Origin: Myxococcota bacterium
GTDB lineage: Bacteria; Myxococcota_A; Bradymonadia; UBA7976; UBA1532
Reading direction: 5' to 3'
DNA length: 64,000 nt
NCBI GenBank assembly: GCA_023150895.1
Contig: JAKLJY010000015.1
Span: 1 to 64,000, forward strand
The notes below the pieces were generated by a model. That model was not told the origin of the DNA and searched no databases. It worked only from the letters and a program-made list of their open reading frames with translations. The translations under genes were made by a program, and so were the position numbers. Numbering within the stretch: the first letter of the stretch is position 1; each line of letters opens with the position of its first letter. Of the stretch, positions 34,758 to 43,276 are shown piece after piece.

Positions 34758-35276
34758 TCAGCCCTCGCTCTTCTCGGCCTTGGGGGCGGGGCGCTTCGCC
34801 GCGCGGGCGGCCTTGGCCTCACCATCGACCGCCTCGCCGGTCCGCGGGGCGGCAGCGGCTTCGAGGCGCGTCAGAACGGCGTCGAGGCGCCGCTCCATCT
34901 CGTCGAGCCGCTTGTGGATCTGCTCCACGTCCCCGGAGGTCGGCATGTGCAGCGCACGCGCCGACGTCTCCATCATGCGGTCGAACTGGCTCTTGAGCAG
35001 GAAGTTGTTCTCCATGCTCTTCGCCATCGTGCCGAGAAACGTCTCGTTGTTGGCGAGCTTCTCGAACTGCGCGGAGAACCAGGACTCCCACTCCTTGCTC
35101 TTGGCCACCTGCCCCAGGAAGACGTCGTTCTTCGCGAGCTTCTCGAACTGCGCGGAGAACCAGGTCTCCCACTCCTTGTAGACCTGGCCGGCGGGGCCCT
35201 GGCCGAGGTTGCCGAGCCCGGCGAGCCATTCCGTCCAGGCGTTCTTGAGTGCGTTGGGGTCGATGCGGGTGCTCAT
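34758..35276 (-). CDS. phaE: PhaE-type PHA synthase subunit with an internal duplication
   Basis: 172 residues, shorter than many PhaE proteins. Two copies of EWExWFSAQFEKLAxN followed by FLGxxAKS stand 27 residues apart, then a helix (NNFLLKSQFDRMMETSARAL) and a coiled coil (GDVEQIHKRLDEMERRLDAVLTRLEAAA) of the PhaE/PhaM type, with a basic Ala/Lys tail. It partners with PhaC in class III synthases. The duplication is also visible at DNA level (35054-35097 and 35135-35178). A phasin-like alternative is possible, but position next to a class III phaC favours PhaE. Confidence 0.85.
   Translation of the reverse strand: MSTRIDPNALKNAWTEWLAGLGNLGQGPAGQVYKEWETWFSAQFEKLAKNDVFLGQVAKSKEWESWFSAQFEKLANNETFLGTMAKSMENNFLLKSQFDRMMETSARALHMPTSGDVEQIHKRLDEMERRLDAVLTRLEAAAAPRTGEAVDGEAKAARAAKRPAPKAEKSEG
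35054..35178 (-). repeat. Direct repeat inside phaE
   Basis: Two 44-base copies, 35054-35097 and 35135-35178, differ at a single base. They are spaced 81 bases apart and encode the duplicated EWExWFSAQFEKLA segment. Such high DNA identity implies a recent duplication or gene conversion. Confidence 0.9.
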
Positions 35277-35345
35277 GGTGGGCTCCGGGGTGGCGAAAGC
35301 GGTGGGGTTGCGTGTGTTCGGCGGTGTGGACCGGGCGACGGCCGC

Positions 35346-35597
35346 TCAGGCCGGGAGGCTGAAGGCGTCGGAGACGAGCTTCATGCCGCGCTCGGCCGCC
35401 TCGACGTTGTGCTTCCACAGGGCGTTGAGGGCGTTGTTCTGCGCGTCGGCGGCGGCCTGGAAACGCTCGCGCGTCTCCTTCACGAGCGCCTCGGTCTGCG
35501 CGACGTTCTTCTTGAGCATGTCATTGCCCTGGGCCTGCCAGAAAGCGATCTCGGTCTCGAAGAAGGCGCGGGTCTCGGTGAGGAACTTCGGGGTCAT
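35346..35597 (-). CDS. phaP: Small phasin-like PHA granule protein
   Basis: 83 residues, almost entirely amphipathic helix (FLTETRAFFETEIAFWQAQG, NVAQTEALVKETRERFQAAA, NALWKHNVEAAERGMKLV), typical of short phasins that coat PHA granules. An AGGAGA Shine-Dalgarno precedes the ATG. It is the promoter-proximal gene of the PHA strand run and has the two PhaR-like operators upstream, as phaP genes do. The symbol is assigned from context and helical character rather than from strong sequence identity. Confidence 0.8.
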   Translation of the reverse strand: MTPKFLTETRAFFETEIAFWQAQGNDMLKKNVAQTEALVKETRERFQAAADAQNNALNALWKHNVEAAERGMKLVSDAFSLPA

Positions 35598-35639
35598 GGT
35601 CTTTCTCCTGGCAGCGCGGTGAGGGTTGGTTGGAAATCT

Positions 35640-35655
35640 TTGCTGCGCTGCACAA
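35640..35655 (-). promoter_or_regulatory. PhaR-like operator, downstream copy
   Basis: Minus strand TTGTGCAGCGCAGCAA, an imperfect copy of the upstream site at 35696-35711. It lies just downstream of the -10 box of the phasin promoter, where bound repressor would block initiation. Confidence 0.5.
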
Positions 35656-35659
35656 TTGA

Positions 35660-35688
35660 AAGATAGGCACGCCCTATTGGCTGGTCAA
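35660..35688 (-). promoter_or_regulatory. Sigma70 promoter of the PHA (phasin-phaE-phaC-phaR) locus
   Basis: On the minus strand TTGACC (complement of 35683-35688), a 17-base spacer and TATCTT (complement of 35660-35665). This is one of the best sigma70-type matches in the window, in a locally AT-rich stretch. The leader of about 55 bases ends in AGGAGA before the phasin ATG. Confidence 0.7.
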
Positions 35689-35695
35689 GGCAGAT

Positions 35696-35711
35696 TTTGT
35701 GCGATGCACAA
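35696..35711 (-). promoter_or_regulatory. PhaR-like operator, upstream copy (perfect inverted repeat)
   Basis: TTGTGC and GCACAA (35697-35702 and 35706-35711) with a 3-base spacer form a perfect inverted repeat just upstream of the -35 box. Read on the minus strand it is TTGTGCATCGCACAAA. TGC-rich dyads are the known type of PhaR target. Confidence 0.6.
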
Positions 35712-35717
35712 TTTTCT

Positions 35718-36824
35718 TCAGAACCGCCCGGCCAGTCCGACCGCCCCGGGTCCCGGGATGAGCTGAAGGCCCGCGTTGCCCTCGTCGTCGCTCGCCGTCA
35801 GGAAGCAGAACGCGCTCGCGCCGGCGGCCAGCGCAGCGACACCCCAGCTCACGTTGGAAGCGAGCTGCATCGCCTTCATGTCGTCCTGACGGGCAGCCCA
35901 TTCGGCGTCGGTCGCGTCGCCGGGCCCCATGTGCTTGTTGGCCCAGTCCTTGTGGTCGAGGGCCTTGAGGCCGAAGATCGACGCCGACGCGACGGCCGCC
36001 GCCGCAACGCCGGCCGCGCCGACCCCGACCCAGAAGCGCGTCGGGCGCCCCCGGTCCGGGCGCTCGGTTTCCGTCTCGTCGGTCGCCCCGAGGCTGGCGG
36101 CGTCCGTGTTCGCCGGCAGCTCCCGCAGCCGCTCGTCGACGACCAACGGCGCAGGAGCGCCGGCGACGAGCTCCACGGTGCGGCGGCGGGACTGCATGCC
36201 CGCCATCTTGAGTTCGACGGTGTGCACACCCGCCAGGAGACTGACGTCGACCGGGGTCGTGCCCATGGCCACGCCATCGATGGTCACGGAAGCTCCCGCG
36301 GGCAGGCTGCGCACGGAGAGCGCCGCCTCGGAGGGCTTGCGCGGCCCGACGACCATCTCCGCCGCGCGCCGACCCAGGCGATCCACCGCGCCCGGCTCGC
36401 TTTCGGCGAAGACCTCGTTGCGTGCCGTGCCCTGCGCGACGTCCACGAGGTGCAGCTCGAGGGTGAGGCGGGTCCCGGCCCGACCGAGCTTGCCCCACAG
36501 CAAGAATCGCGCGTCGACGAGCGCGCCGACCTGCGCCATGCAGCCAGGTTTTTCATCGAAACACGAGAACGACATGCGCGCCTCGTCGAGGCCCATCTCG
36601 ACGGGACCCTTCTCGGCAAACCCGGGCGTGGTGTCGAGCGCGTCGCGGACGGCCCCCATGATCTGTCGCCCCGTGGCGACGTCGTCGGGGCTCGACTCGA
36701 GGGGCATCAACGCGACGCCGACCACCGTTCCGACGGGGCGGCCACCCGGAGCGGCCTGCGCCGCCGTTGCGAGTCCGAGGAGGCCGGCGAAGAGCAGCCA
36801 GAGAGCGACCGGAGCGAGCTTCAT
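35718..36824 (-). CDS. PEGA-domain exported protein with transmembrane segments
   Basis: 368 residues from ATG 36822-36824, which directly begins a signal peptide (KLAPVALWLLFAGLLGLATAAQA). Residues about 30-175 resemble a surface TolB-N-like domain (VGVALMPLESSPDDVATGRQIMGAVRDAL, ARFLLWGKLGRAGTRLTLELHLVDV). A PEGA domain follows (LSVRSLPAGASVTIDGVAMGTTPVDVSLLAG). Near the C-terminus are one or two hydrophobic helices (VGVGAAGVAAAAVASASIFGL, SWGVAALAAGASAFCFL). The layout is typical of myxobacterial PEGA proteins. Function unknown. Its 3' end lies beside the PhaR-like operators of the next gene. Confidence 0.78.
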   Translation of the reverse strand: MKLAPVALWLLFAGLLGLATAAQAAPGGRPVGTVVGVALMPLESSPDDVATGRQIMGAVRDALDTTPGFAEKGPVEMGLDEARMSFSCFDEKPGCMAQVGALVDARFLLWGKLGRAGTRLTLELHLVDVAQGTARNEVFAESEPGAVDRLGRRAAEMVVGPRKPSEAALSVRSLPAGASVTIDGVAMGTTPVDVSLLAGVHTVELKMAGMQSRRRTVELVAGAPAPLVVDERLRELPANTDAASLGATDETETERPDRGRPTRFWVGVGAAGVAAAAVASASIFGLKALDHKDWANKHMGPGDATDAEWAARQDDMKAMQLASNVSWGVAALAAGASAFCFLTASDDEGNAGLQLIPGPGAVGLAGRF

Positions 36825-36914
36825 GCGGACATCCCAGAGGAGAAACGAGACGCTGCCGCCGACCGCCGGCGACCGCCGCACGTTAACACGCGGGCGAACG
36901 CGCGGCGATGTCAT

Positions 36915-37457
36915 TCACCGGGGCGTCCGGAGCCGCTCGCGCAGGGCCTCGGCCCGGGGATCGCCAGGCCCGTCCGGCGGCGGGTGCAGCAGAATCTGGC
37001 TCCGATGCGGGCCGGCCTCGAGCGCGATGGCGTGGGCGGTGAATTGCCCGGCGCCACCGCCCAGCGTGAGGCCACCGGGCCGCCGCCGAACGGCGAGCAC
37101 GGGATGGTAGTAGCGAAAATAGGCCTCGAGCCCGGCGAGGTCGACGGTGCAGCCGAAGCGCAGCGCCATCTCCGTCGCCCCGATGGGCGCGCACTCGGCC
37201 GGTGGGGCCAGCCCCCAGAAGGTCACCCCCCCGCGGACCGGAAGCGCCCGCAGGTGGTCGAGCAGCCGGCGGGCCGGGTCCTCCATCGAGACCGGGCTCG
37301 TCGGCGGAGGCTCGGCGACGCTCGGCGCAGCCGATGGCACGCCCGGGGTGCCGGCCTGCCTCGAAGGCCCTTCACACGCAAAGGCCCCGAGCATGCCTCC
37401 GATCACCGCCGCAGGGGCGAGCGCCCGGGCCCACGATGCGACGCGCCGGGGCCTCAC
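36915..37457 (-). CDS. Lipoprotein translationally coupled to pilY1
   Basis: 180 residues from a GTG (37455-37457) that overlaps the pilY1 stop (GTGA). The lipobox GAFAC gives Cys28. A Pro/Ser linker (about 30-60) leads to a small mixed domain (RRLLDHLRALPVRGGVTFWGLAPP, LRFGCTVDLAGLEAYFRYYHPV) with two Cys and an aromatic-rich centre. Not recognised. The coupling places it in the minor-pilin operon; it could help export or anchor PilY1 at the outer membrane. That role is inference. Confidence 0.65.
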   Translation of the reverse strand: MRPRRVASWARALAPAAVIGGMLGAFACEGPSRQAGTPGVPSAAPSVAEPPPTSPVSMEDPARRLLDHLRALPVRGGVTFWGLAPPAECAPIGATEMALRFGCTVDLAGLEAYFRYYHPVLAVRRRPGGLTLGGGAGQFTAHAIALEAGPHRSQILLHPPPDGPGDPRAEALRERLRTPR

Positions 37458-40400
37458 TCGGTGAACGTGGAGCCCCAATACGACACCGTCGAAGCAAAGG
37501 GCGCCTTGCGCTGGCGTGCGCTGCCCTTGGCCTTGCCGTCCACGCCGCAGTTCAGACAGAGGCTGAGCTCGGGCATGCGCGCCTTCGCGAACATGCTGTC
37601 GTTGTACCGCGCCTTGACGATGGTCCCGTTCTGGACGGACTCGACGAGCATGTCCGCGGGTCGCGGCGCGCCGGCCCGACCGCCGCTGTCGTCGGCGAGG
37701 TTCATGACCACCTCGGTGACCGTCCCCTCTTCCTCGGTGCAGCTCGGGACGTCGGCAATCGTGACCCCGTAGGCCACGCGGCCGGGCGGAAGCTGCAGCG
37801 CGAGCGCCGTGCCGGTCACCCCGTTCGCCCCCAGCGTCGGCAGCATCGGCTTCACGACGAGATCGCTCCGATCGTCGACCGGTGCCCCATTCGCACCCGC
37901 CGGGGGATCGAACGAGGTCGGGTTGCCGTTGATGTCCCGCAGGACGTCCGTCGCGTGGACACCGTAGAGGCGCCCGATGGCAGACGTGCAGACCTGCGCC
38001 GTCGATTGCGCGGACGTGAACAGGGCCATGGCACCGACGACGCTCACCTCGCTCGTGGCGCGCTCGCCCGGCGCGAGGGGGAACTCCCAGTTGCGCTCCG
38101 TCCGGTACACGAGGTTGCCGAGCGGGTCCGGCGCGAGATAGTCGAGCAGGCTGACGACGTGGGACTTCAGGCTATCGGCGGCCCCCGCCCGCCGCGTCCG
38201 TTCGCCCGTCGAGAAGAGCACCGCGAGGCGACCGGACTCCTGGGAGACCAGCGCCGGCCGCCCCACGATCGATCGGCCGAGGCGGCTCGACTCCTCGTTG
38301 ACCGCCGCCGGCCAGATCCGGGCGATCTTCCAGGCGGAGGGATCGCGGCTCGACAGGTCGATCCGCCACATGGAGCCGTTCGCATCCCCGATGTAGGCCC
38401 GCTCGGCCGGCGCGATGCCCGCGCGCGGCCAGACCGACGCCGTCCCGGTCATCGGCCAGAGCATCTCGCCGTTGTTCGCGGCCGAGCGATCGGCGTTGTC
38501 GATGACCTGGATGGTTCGACCCGTCAGGGCGTCGAGCACCAGCACGCACCGACCGACCTTGTCCGTCCCCGCCACGAGGGGCTCGGCGGGATCGTCACCA
38601 CAGCCGACGATGACGGCGGCGCGAACCTTGTCGCCATCGCGGACGTGCGTCAGCGCCGGACGCGAGACCGACAGACCGAGCTTGGCGCGGTAGGCCACGT
38701 CGGCATTGTCCGCCGTGATGTCCCAGATGTGGGGATTGCCGGCCGGGCCACCGCTCAGCACGTTGGCCAGGTTCACCGCGTTGCCGACCGGTTCACCCGC
38801 GAGGCCCGTCGTTTCCGTGACGTCGATGCCGAAGAGGTTGGTGCCGGCGGCGCCGACGCCGCCGACGAGCATCGTCCGATAGCTCGTCTCACTCAGGGCG
38901 GCGGGGCAATCCCCCTGATTGGCACCCGACGAATTGCGACAGATGGCGACGTCACCGGCCTCCATCGGGCCGTTGACGGTCTTCACGGTGGCCGCCGTCT
39001 TGAGCTTCGGCCACGCGGACAGCGGGACGAAGTTGACGACCTCGGCCCCGGTGTCGGCCCGGAAGAGGTGCACGAGGCCGTCGTTCGCCCCGGCCGCCAC
39101 GATCGTCGGCCGGTTCCGGTGGCGGTTCGCGTAGGTGACGTAAGACCCGATGGTCAGCGGGAGCGCCGGGGCGGTGATGGGCACGAGATCCGAGTCGACG
39201 ATCGACCCGAGCGACCGCGTGCCGGGCGCCGACATCGGCCCGTCGGGCAAACCGCGCTTGCCGAAGAAGCCGTTCATCATGCGGCCGACCATCCGGAGCT
39301 GCGCGTTCGCGTCGAGCCCCTCGATCACCTGCGCCCCCGCGCTCGTCGCCGTGAACGACCGGACCACGGACTCGGCGAACGCGGCGCCGACCGTGCCGTC
39401 GTCGTTGAACATGGTGTTCCCGGCGGCCCCGGTCACGGCGAATTTGGTGTTGCCCTCGCGGGCGAGCACGCGCCGCGGCGCGTCCGGGGTTGCGGCCAGC
39501 ACGGCCGAGAACTCCGCCGTCCCGGCGAGGGCGCGCGCCACGGGCTCGTCCGCCTGCGCCCCGGCCCCTCGGCAGGCGAGATCGGCGCGCTCGACCTTGC
39601 CGTACCAGAACGGGTCACCCCCGCCCGGCACCTCGGACCACGCGTTGATGCGCCACTGCTTCGTCGTGGCGGCGGCCCGGGTGTCGCCGCGCCGCGGGTA
39701 GAGCACCAGGGGGCGGGTGTGGGCCCGATTGCCACTGACCTGCGTCGACCGGATGGCCGCAAGGGCGTCGCGGATATCGTCCCGGCTCATGGCCCGGTAG
39801 TAGCCGCCGCGCCCCTGCGCCCCGCGGCCGGGCGAGCCGGCGTCGGCGATCTCGCGCAGGGCGTTCTCGTGGGCGGTGGTCGGCGGCGACACGCCGATCA
39901 CGTAGACGGGCACGCCCGCCTGATAGAGCTCGCTCGCATACTCGACGCTGGTCTTGTACGGGAACCCCTCGGGATAGAGACAGGCTCGCGAGCCGGCCTG
40001 TGCGTCGTTCGGGTTCGCCGGATCGGGGACGGCCACGCAGCGTCCGCCCGGGAGGCCGGCGTCGTTGCAGTCGTCGTCGTTTCGACACACGGCATTGGCC
40101 ACCTGCCAGTTCGGGCGGCCACCGATGTAGCGCGACGGCGCCTGATCGCCGATGTACACGAGGGAGCGGTCACGGCAGGCGGCCGCGGCGTCGCCGTACA
40201 ACGCGTGGTCGGAGTAGACACGCCGGTAGTACTCGAGCGCGTCGTGCAGCGCGGCGGCCGTCGGTGCCGCCCCCGAGGGCACGATCCCGCGGATGAGCTC
40301 GGCGACGACCTCGTTGTGATTGCGGACCGCCGAGTCCTCATCGATGCCGCCGGCGCTGACGACCCGGTTGAGCTCGATGACCCCGCCCAGGCGCATGCCG

Positions 40401-41383
40401 ACGTTGCTCGGCACCAGCGGACCATAGGGCGCGGCGCCGTTGCGGATGCCGAGGTTGACCTTCTGCAGCGGACTGTCGGCCAGGTTGGGCTGCGCAATGC
40501 CGAGGAACGGCGCCGTCGGTTCGAGTTCGATGACCTCGAGGCCCTGAAGCGGCCGCATGTCCGGTTCGACGACCCCGTCGACCCCCTCCCGCTCGACGAG
40601 CACCTGCCCGCCGTCGCCGGGGTAGCCGAAGTCCGGGAAGGAAAACGCCCCGCGCCATCCGGCGCTGTTCGAGGCGACGCCGTCGAAGGTCATCAGTCCG
40701 AACTTGACGTCTTTCCCCATGGCGACGAGCGTCCCGTCCGAACCGACGGTGGCGCTGCCCGGGTTGAAGGCGAGGACGGTTTCGGGGCGCCGGGAGACCG
40801 TCTGGAACTTGTCGACGATGAGATCGCCGCTGTCCTCGCCGCACGGCAGGTACCGCGTGCACGTGCCGTTCAGTTCGGCCGAGCAGCACCAGTACCGGAA
40901 GTGCGGGAGGTCGTCGTCTTCGCCGGCGAGCGGCGAGGGCGTCCCCGACAGCCGGACGTCCCCGTAGTCGGGCGTGCCGAGCTGGTTCTGGCAGACGCCG
41001 TTCGCGGGGAACTTCTGGATGCACTCGCGATGGGGCGCGCAGGCGATCGGCTTGGTCGGATCGACATCGGAGAAGCCGGCGCCCGTCAGCGCCTCTTTGA
41101 CGAGCTGGAGCTTGGTGGGGGTGTAGGCCAGCGCCGGGGCCGTCCAGGTGCCGTCGGCGGCGGGCACGGCGGGCTGCGGCGAGCAGACCGGCAGGACCGG
41201 CGGGCCCGCGTCGATGGCGCTCGGCGCGTAGCTCATGCTGCGCGACGACCCGATGAGGAGCATGATCTCGGGCTTGGGGCCGCCGTTGTTCTGGCCCTGT
41301 ACCGCGGGCGCGCCGACGGTGGCGACGAGGCCGGCGAGGGTCGCGAGAAGACGCCGACGGCGGATCTGCGTGGAACGGGTCAT
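37454..41383 (-). CDS. pilY1: PilY1-type pilus tip/biogenesis protein
   Basis: 1309 residues from ATG 41381-41383, which opens a signal peptide (IRRRRLLATLAGLVATVGAP). GTG codons at 41413 and 41419 are alternatives. The N-terminal part is von Willebrand A-like, but the MIDAS is degenerate (LLIGSSRSM, Gly where Asp is expected). It carries a Cys-rich insert (CRNDDDCNDAGLPGGRC) like that of the Cys-rich lipoproteins nearby. The C-terminal beta-propeller of the PilC/PilY1 family is clear: AAGANDGLVHLFRADTGAEV, LVGGVGAAGTNLFGIDVTE, GCGDDP and YIGDANGSMWRIDLS. It is a surface adhesin/retraction regulator of type IV pili. Last-but-one gene of the minor-pilin operon. Confidence 0.92.
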   Translation of the reverse strand: MTRSTQIRRRRLLATLAGLVATVGAPAVQGQNNGGPKPEIMLLIGSSRSMSYAPSAIDAGPPVLPVCSPQPAVPAADGTWTAPALAYTPTKLQLVKEALTGAGFSDVDPTKPIACAPHRECIQKFPANGVCQNQLGTPDYGDVRLSGTPSPLAGEDDDLPHFRYWCCSAELNGTCTRYLPCGEDSGDLIVDKFQTVSRRPETVLAFNPGSATVGSDGTLVAMGKDVKFGLMTFDGVASNSAGWRGAFSFPDFGYPGDGGQVLVEREGVDGVVEPDMRPLQGLEVIELEPTAPFLGIAQPNLADSPLQKVNLGIRNGAAPYGPLVPSNVGMRLGGVIELNRVVSAGGIDEDSAVRNHNEVVAELIRGIVPSGAAPTAAALHDALEYYRRVYSDHALYGDAAAACRDRSLVYIGDQAPSRYIGGRPNWQVANAVCRNDDDCNDAGLPGGRCVAVPDPANPNDAQAGSRACLYPEGFPYKTSVEYASELYQAGVPVYVIGVSPPTTAHENALREIADAGSPGRGAQGRGGYYRAMSRDDIRDALAAIRSTQVSGNRAHTRPLVLYPRRGDTRAAATTKQWRINAWSEVPGGGDPFWYGKVERADLACRGAGAQADEPVARALAGTAEFSAVLAATPDAPRRVLAREGNTKFAVTGAAGNTMFNDDGTVGAAFAESVVRSFTATSAGAQVIEGLDANAQLRMVGRMMNGFFGKRGLPDGPMSAPGTRSLGSIVDSDLVPITAPALPLTIGSYVTYANRHRNRPTIVAAGANDGLVHLFRADTGAEVVNFVPLSAWPKLKTAATVKTVNGPMEAGDVAICRNSSGANQGDCPAALSETSYRTMLVGGVGAAGTNLFGIDVTETTGLAGEPVGNAVNLANVLSGGPAGNPHIWDITADNADVAYRAKLGLSVSRPALTHVRDGDKVRAAVIVGCGDDPAEPLVAGTDKVGRCVLVLDALTGRTIQVIDNADRSAANNGEMLWPMTGTASVWPRAGIAPAERAYIGDANGSMWRIDLSSRDPSAWKIARIWPAAVNEESSRLGRSIVGRPALVSQESGRLAVLFSTGERTRRAGAADSLKSHVVSLLDYLAPDPLGNLVYRTERNWEFPLAPGERATSEVSVVGAMALFTSAQSTAQVCTSAIGRLYGVHATDVLRDINGNPTSFDPPAGANGAPVDDRSDLVVKPMLPTLGANGVTGTALALQLPPGRVAYGVTIADVPSCTEEEGTVTEVVMNLADDSGGRAGAPRPADMLVESVQNGTIVKARYNDSMFAKARMPELSLCLNCGVDGKAKGSARQRKAPFASTVSYWGSTFTE

Positions 41384-41409
41384 GATCGGGTACGCTCCGT
41401 CGTTGGGGG

Positions 41410-42093
41410 TCACTGGCACAGGGACGAGTTGGCGGTCGGGACCTTCAGCACGGCCTTGACGGTCTGCTGGGCAAACTGGTCACTCGCGTTCGGGCCGTCG
41501 AACTCCGCCGCGGTGGGCAGCGGGACCCGCGCGAGAAAGGCCGTCGAGGTGAACTCGATGAGGCAGTCCTTCGGGCAGTTCGCGGGGTTCGGGTCCGAGC
41601 ACGACGCGTTCTTCGGCTCCATGGCCGTGAACCCGTCGAGCTCGACGAAGTAGCTCGGCACGAGGCCCGCGTTCGTCCCGAACTGCCCGAGCGGCGCCGG
41701 GCGGTTGGCGTCGGGCGCCAGGAACGGCGGCACCGGCGCCGTCGTCCCCGCCTGCGGACCGAGGGCTTCGGGGGCGTCCGCCCGACCGCGGTAGTACTGG
41801 ACCGTGCCGTCGCTGTTGAACCGGATGCGCACGACGTCCCCCGCGGAGGCACGCAGACCCTCCCGCAGACCGAGGTAGGGCGCTCCCCCGCGGGACATGA
41901 GCGTCGCAATGTGGTAGAGCCCGGTCTCGGCGACGGCGCGGGCCTGCCGACCGAGGCGGAGGTTGCCGGTGCCGGCCATGGCGTGGGTCGTCGTGCGCAT
42001 CGCCATGAGGCCGAGGCCGAGCATGGCCAGCATGATGAGAATCGCCAGGATCAGGGCGCTGCCCCGGGGCGACGAACGGCGGCGCGTCTTCAC
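41410..42093 (-). CDS. pilX: PilX-type minor pilin
   Basis: 227 residues from GTG 42091-42093, overlapping the pilW stop (GTGA). The N-terminal basic stretch RRRSSPRGSALILAILIMLAMLGLGLMAM is the PilX_N pattern: Gly before a hydrophobic helix, with no Glu at position 5. A soluble region follows with Cys residues (KNASCSDPNPANCPKDC) that may form disulphides. It would initiate pilus assembly with PilW, PilV and FimT. The family call rests on helix plus gene order. Confidence 0.82.
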   Translation of the reverse strand: MKTRRRSSPRGSALILAILIMLAMLGLGLMAMRTTTHAMAGTGNLRLGRQARAVAETGLYHIATLMSRGGAPYLGLREGLRASAGDVVRIRFNSDGTVQYYRGRADAPEALGPQAGTTAPVPPFLAPDANRPAPLGQFGTNAGLVPSYFVELDGFTAMEPKNASCSDPNPANCPKDCLIEFTSTAFLARVPLPTAAEFDGPNASDQFAQQTVKAVLKVPTANSSLCQ

Positions 42094-43268
42094 AGGTTGC
42101 CCTCCGTCATCAGCGCAGGCGTCTCGACCCGCGCGGTCATCGTCGCGACCCGGGCGAACACCGGAACGGCGCCGGGTCCTTCGGGCAGCACGTCGAACCA
42201 GACGCGGTCGGTGGGGATGCGGAGGTTGGCCGCGACGGCCCGGTCGGGCGCGACGTGCATCTCCGCATCCTCGCGCGAGCTCCGCGTCGCCAGCATCAGG
42301 TGAATGGCCCGGATCCGGTGCGGGTTCGCGTTGAACGCGGTGCCCTCGTCGGCCGGGACGGGCTGGAAGTTGCCGACGTCGTCGGTCGGATCCGGATCGT
42401 CGCCGATCACCGGGTCCTGCGGCACGGCGGCGGGCCGGTGGTCGTAGGTCGCCCAGATCTGGAGGTCGACCACGAAGTCCGCGACGATCAGCTCCGTGTC
42501 GGCGAGGGCGTTGCCCGGGTTGCCGGCGTCGAGGAGGTCCCGCACGAGGACCGTCCGCGCCGTGTCGTTCGGATCGTCCACGATGCGGTAGCGCACCCAA
42601 TGGACCGGGTTGACGCGCAGGCTCTCGGCGCTGCCGAGGACGCAGGCCGGCTGGCGCGCCAGGGTGATGACGGACTCCCCACCCGCCTGAAACGTCACGT
42701 CCGTGATGGGCACGAGGTCGAACGCCCCGGTCGCCGAGGCCATCACCCGCAAGAACGCCCCCGCGCGATAGCCCGACCGCAGGCGTGCCTCGGACGCGAC
42801 GATCTCCATCGCGCGTCCGCTGATCTGCTCGGCCTCGCGCTGAAGGCGGATCGTCGCCCCGGCCATCGTCGCGCCGAGCAGCGTCCCGCCGGACGCGTCC
42901 GCGAGCACCTCGACGACGTCGGGGCGCAGCCCGTTGTTGTTCGCGCCGAGAATGGGCGGCGCGAGGGCGGGCACGTCATCCCGCAGGTTCACGGCCCGCA
43001 GCACGGGGTCGCGGGGGCCGCAGAAGTCGGGGTCCGTGTTCTGCGCCGTGCCGTTGACCACGGCGAGCTGTCCGGCGTTGCGCAGGTCGTTCTTCAGGTA
43101 CTCCAGCGCAAAGCGCATGGACTCCTGCATCTGGACCATCTGTTCCTGCGTGTAGTACTGCCGGGTATTGGCGATGAAGACGAAGTAGATCGAGATGAGA
43201 ATGGCCCCGGTCAGGAGGGAGGCCACCAGCAACTCGACGAGGGTGAATCCGCGGGGCTGTCGTCGCAT
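42090..43268 (-). CDS. pilW: PilW-type minor pilin
   Basis: 392 residues from ATG 43266-43268. The prepilin signal is RG-FTLVELLVAS (cleavage after Gly, Glu5 conserved), followed by a long helix and a PilW-like soluble region (TRQYYTQEQMVQMQESMRFALEYLKNDLRNAGQ). It is processed by prepilin peptidase and inserted in the inner membrane. The stop overlaps pilX. Confidence 0.9.
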   Translation of the reverse strand: MRRQPRGFTLVELLVASLLTGAILISIYFVFIANTRQYYTQEQMVQMQESMRFALEYLKNDLRNAGQLAVVNGTAQNTDPDFCGPRDPVLRAVNLRDDVPALAPPILGANNNGLRPDVVEVLADASGGTLLGATMAGATIRLQREAEQISGRAMEIVASEARLRSGYRAGAFLRVMASATGAFDLVPITDVTFQAGGESVITLARQPACVLGSAESLRVNPVHWVRYRIVDDPNDTARTVLVRDLLDAGNPGNALADTELIVADFVVDLQIWATYDHRPAAVPQDPVIGDDPDPTDDVGNFQPVPADEGTAFNANPHRIRAIHLMLATRSSREDAEMHVAPDRAVAANLRIPTDRVWFDVLPEGPGAVPVFARVATMTARVETPALMTEGNL

Positions 43269-43276
43269 GGCTGGCC

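Noticed and set aside
37202-41653. Long plus-strand open frame opposite pilY1
   Set aside because: It is the shadow of pilY1. The translation is Arg/Gly/Val-rich without motifs.
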